15,452 nt of DNA, taken from positions 1 through 15,452 of the forward strand of contig JACMJD010000647.1 in the NCBI GenBank assembly GCA_014380825.1. Direction: 5' to 3'. Numbering within the stretch: the stretch's first letter is position 1; each line of letters begins with the position of its first letter. A model generated the notes under the pieces. It was not told where the DNA came from, did not search any database, and was given only the letters and a program-made list of their open reading frames with translations. Made by a program: the position numbers and the translations under genes. This DNA is from Phycisphaerae bacterium (lineage in GTDB: Bacteria > Planctomycetota > Phycisphaerae > Tepidisphaerales > Tepidisphaeraceae). Shown one piece after another: positions 14,801 through 15,452 of this stretch.

Positions 14801-14917
14801 GACTTCGACGACTATTCGCTGATCGACCTGGCGTTCAACACGCAGACCGGCCCGCTGCGACCAGCGGCGCTCGTGCCGAGTGCGTTACCCAAATCTGGGA
14901 AAGGCGCCGCGCGATAA
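11879..14917 (+). CDS. Large surface protein with lysyl-oxidase-like domain and dockerin-like C-terminus
   Basis: A 1012-residue multidomain protein, probably extracellular. The N-terminus has no classic signal peptide but carries a LEPR-XLL-like motif (FETLEARRML, 19-28), which marks large planctomycete surface proteins. Residues about 110-334 form a lysyl oxidase domain: WHSGHGHFH (195-203) with copper ligands H199, H201 and H203; DKIGFCL (235-241) with K236; KADVY (283-287) with Y287; and GQWIDVTGVPNGNYFLEV (293-310). K236 and Y287 align with the Lys and Tyr that form the LTQ cofactor in animal enzymes, so it should oxidise amines. A PPC-like domain (346-466), a Calx-beta-like domain (485-573), an Ig-like segment (583-675) and Gly/Asp/Asn-rich RTX-like turns (715-755) follow. 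Two dockerin-like calcium loops (DSDFNGIVDFDDY 937-949, DVDGNGIVDFDDY 967-979) lie near the end. The ATG at 11879 has AGGA (11867-11870) eight bases upstream; an ATG at 11870 is possible. Confidence 0.88.
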   Translation: MNRSSRRVRCAFVVEQACFETLEARRMLHAGHMHVGLGQPGYVLTDHVLQSDFVRQHPELAGKDLWDASTFDPKGTGDTRQFLYDPHMVIDERVFPAPTPGLNAAAVTALPDIVPLKYGTYLSPYIDTTEITGRNLMRFSSAVGNMGPGPLSLVSSNGAVDPQGRQIVTQNVYKYDAVTETFSFDYARDAGRFVWHSGHGHFHFEGYARYRLLQNNGGVPGAVVNRPDGSPAIGDKIGFCLINILNTFTRPDTGTSSSSLPGWNDSGQPGTGCGFLQGISVGKADVYDSVYDGQWIDVTGVPNGNYFLEVTMDADNVVLESNENNNVALVAYNLQANPPSGGIQADRFEPNNTFATSTDLGESGLQTQAGLTIHITDESDYFKFVATSSGNSSVQLTVGNRDVNLYLYDSNQNLLGISTSPANGPMTETVNWNFVKGQTYYVLARGFGTDTGTGGVSSSYAVKINVNPTVDALAPTPQATPGTPGVLRIFRNGPTSSPLTVNLTYSGTGVAGVDYDALPAQVIIGNETSYFDLAVTIKPNANLGAGKTVIANVSASSAYAIGTNGATISLIDNVAPTNVSQGFSYAASPQALTFRFSENVQPSLAASDLSLMNLTTGLPMNANAVAWDSLTNTASFTFSSPLPNGSYNAVVAGANVTDPSGNALTGDAVYNFIWASGSGAQDVFRIDRDAPGTNVRVYFNSASPSYVGDGGALNGIFLVGGDGDDLFTLDLANGAATPSAQFIINGGNNNDTLAVVGTAGAETIAFNASTVVVGGATVTHSNLESAGFNGLGGFDTVNVNGGPTVTFSASQKFDALNIASGASARVAGGAGVAIVTRALTIAGTGTLDLNDSALVLDYTGATGLTSIQSLINSGRAGGAWTGPGLTSTAARNASPKNTTLAAIEATDYKLANGAAALFAGESVDTSAVLVRYTYYGDSDFNGIVDFDDYSRVDAGFNGNNTGWFNGDVDGNGIVDFDDYSLIDLAFNTQTGPLRPAALVPSALPKSGKGAAR
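14705..14814 (+). repeat. Exact 20-bp repeat encoding the two dockerin-like loops
   Basis: ATCGTCGACTTCGACGACTA occurs at 14705-14724 and again at 14795-14814, exactly 30 codons apart, encoding IVDFDDY in each dockerin-like half. Near-identity down to the third codon base points to recent internal duplication or gene conversion within the module. Confidence 0.8.
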
Positions 14918-14948
14918 CCGCGTTCGGTCTTGCATTGATAAACAGAAC

Positions 14949-14983
14949 GCTCCGCCGATCCCAAAGGTTGGCGGAGCTTTGTT
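14949..14983 (+). terminator. Terminator of the lysyl-oxidase-like gene
   Basis: The arms GCTCCGCC (14949-14956) and GGCGGAGC (14970-14977) pair perfectly over 8 bp around a 13-base loop that can partly close (CC with GG), followed by TTTGTT. It lies 32 bp after the stop codon. Confidence 0.75.
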
Positions 14984-15050
14984 GCAGGGTCGAGACAGAG
15001 CCCGATGCTTCCGCTTTGTGAGTCGCGGGGTTCCCATCTATCATGCCGCC

Positions 15051-15452
15051 ATGTTCGATAAGTCGTTCGCCAAGTGGTTCATTGGACGTGTCGCCCCGTT
15101 CGCGGATGTTCCGCCGGAGAAGCTGGCCGCGGAGCGCGAGGCGCTCCAGATGCAGCAGGATTACAACCGCAACTACGCCGAGTTCCTGAACGGCGCGGTG
15201 CTGCCGTCGGTCGACGCGCTGGTGAAGATGCTCGCCGCCAACCGCGTGATCCATCGAGTGTCTGCATGGGGCAATCAGCTCTCGCTTCGCGTGCATCTGG
15301 CGTGGCGCTGGGGCGAGCTGGTGATCATGCAGAGTCACGAGGACGCCGTGATGTTCGAGCACCACATCATCACCGAAGGCGAAAAACGCGGCGACGACAG
15401 CGCCGAAGACCATAGCCACCAATACGACTTGCGCGATCCGCTTCCGGCGGCG
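15051..15452 (+). CDS. Unrecognised protein, N-terminal 134 residues (cut by window edge)
   Basis: An open frame starts with the ATG at 15051 and runs without a stop to the window edge. It begins MFDKSFAKWFIGRVAPFADV and continues with a charged helical stretch (PPEKLAAEREALQMQQDYN, 21-39). A mixed region with VHLAWRWGELVIMQSHED (81-98) and a His/Asp-rich part (EHHIITEGEKRGDDSAEDHSHQYDLRD, about 103-129) follow. Strong G/C preference at third codon positions supports real coding. No signal peptide or known domain is visible, and I do not recognise the family. The ribosome-binding site is weak; an ATG at 15043 is in another frame. The gene follows the terminator of the lysyl-oxidase-like gene and so is probably transcribed separately. 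Confidence 0.7.
   Translation, partial: MFDKSFAKWFIGRVAPFADVPPEKLAAEREALQMQQDYNRNYAEFLNGAVLPSVDALVKMLAANRVIHRVSAWGNQLSLRVHLAWRWGELVIMQSHEDAVMFEHHIITEGEKRGDDSAEDHSHQYDLRDPLPAA

Overview
The window is GC-rich DNA that most resembles a planctomycete of the Phycisphaerae (Tepidisphaerales-like) lineage. The signs are a protein ending in a PEP-CTERM-type tail (VPEP, hydrophobic stretch, RRRR), a 1012-residue surface protein with a LEPR-XLL-like N-terminus and a paired dockerin-like C-terminus, and small proteins of planctomycete character. The assignment is inferred from protein style; no rRNA or tRNA gene was seen.

Layout, left to right. 1-672: 5' part of an ISAs1-family transposase (minus strand, running off the left edge), its structured leader, one insertion-sequence end and a 75-bp mini-element bounded by two more such ends. 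707-1498: SpoU/TrmH-type RNA methyltransferase. 1501-1794 (minus): small conserved-looking protein whose stop is 2 bp from that of the methyltransferase. 1953-3284 (minus): secreted double-SH3b/coiled-coil protein with its own terminator. 3587-4618: ArsS-like radical SAM protein. 4701-4781: nearly perfect 30-bp inverted repeat lying between convergent genes and encoding the last residues and stop of hemL (4771-6114, minus). 6115-7048: 0.9 kb without a convincing gene but rich in inverted repeats. 7049-7759: PEP-CTERM protein. 7785-8000 (minus): remnant of a DNA methyltransferase gene interrupted by a 24-bp repeat. 8269-8691: stand-alone response-regulator receiver. 8897-9433: TspO/MBR-family membrane protein. 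9698-11629: dnaK with a textbook terminator. 11879-14917: large surface protein carrying a lysyl-oxidase-like domain. 15051-15452: start of an unrecognised protein running off the right edge.

Most genes look like single-gene transcription units; there is no obvious multi-gene operon. Housekeeping genes (tetrapyrrole synthesis, chaperone, RNA modification) alternate with envelope or extracellular genes and small mobile or repeat debris.

The most noteworthy item is the lysyl-oxidase-like protein. The three copper-ligand histidines and the Lys and Tyr that form the LTQ cofactor in animal lysyl oxidases are all present, joined to PPC, Calx-beta-like, Ig-like and dockerin-like segments. Second-tier items are the repeats that altered genes (hemL 3' end, the methyltransferase remnant) and a possible folded leader ahead of the PEP-CTERM gene.
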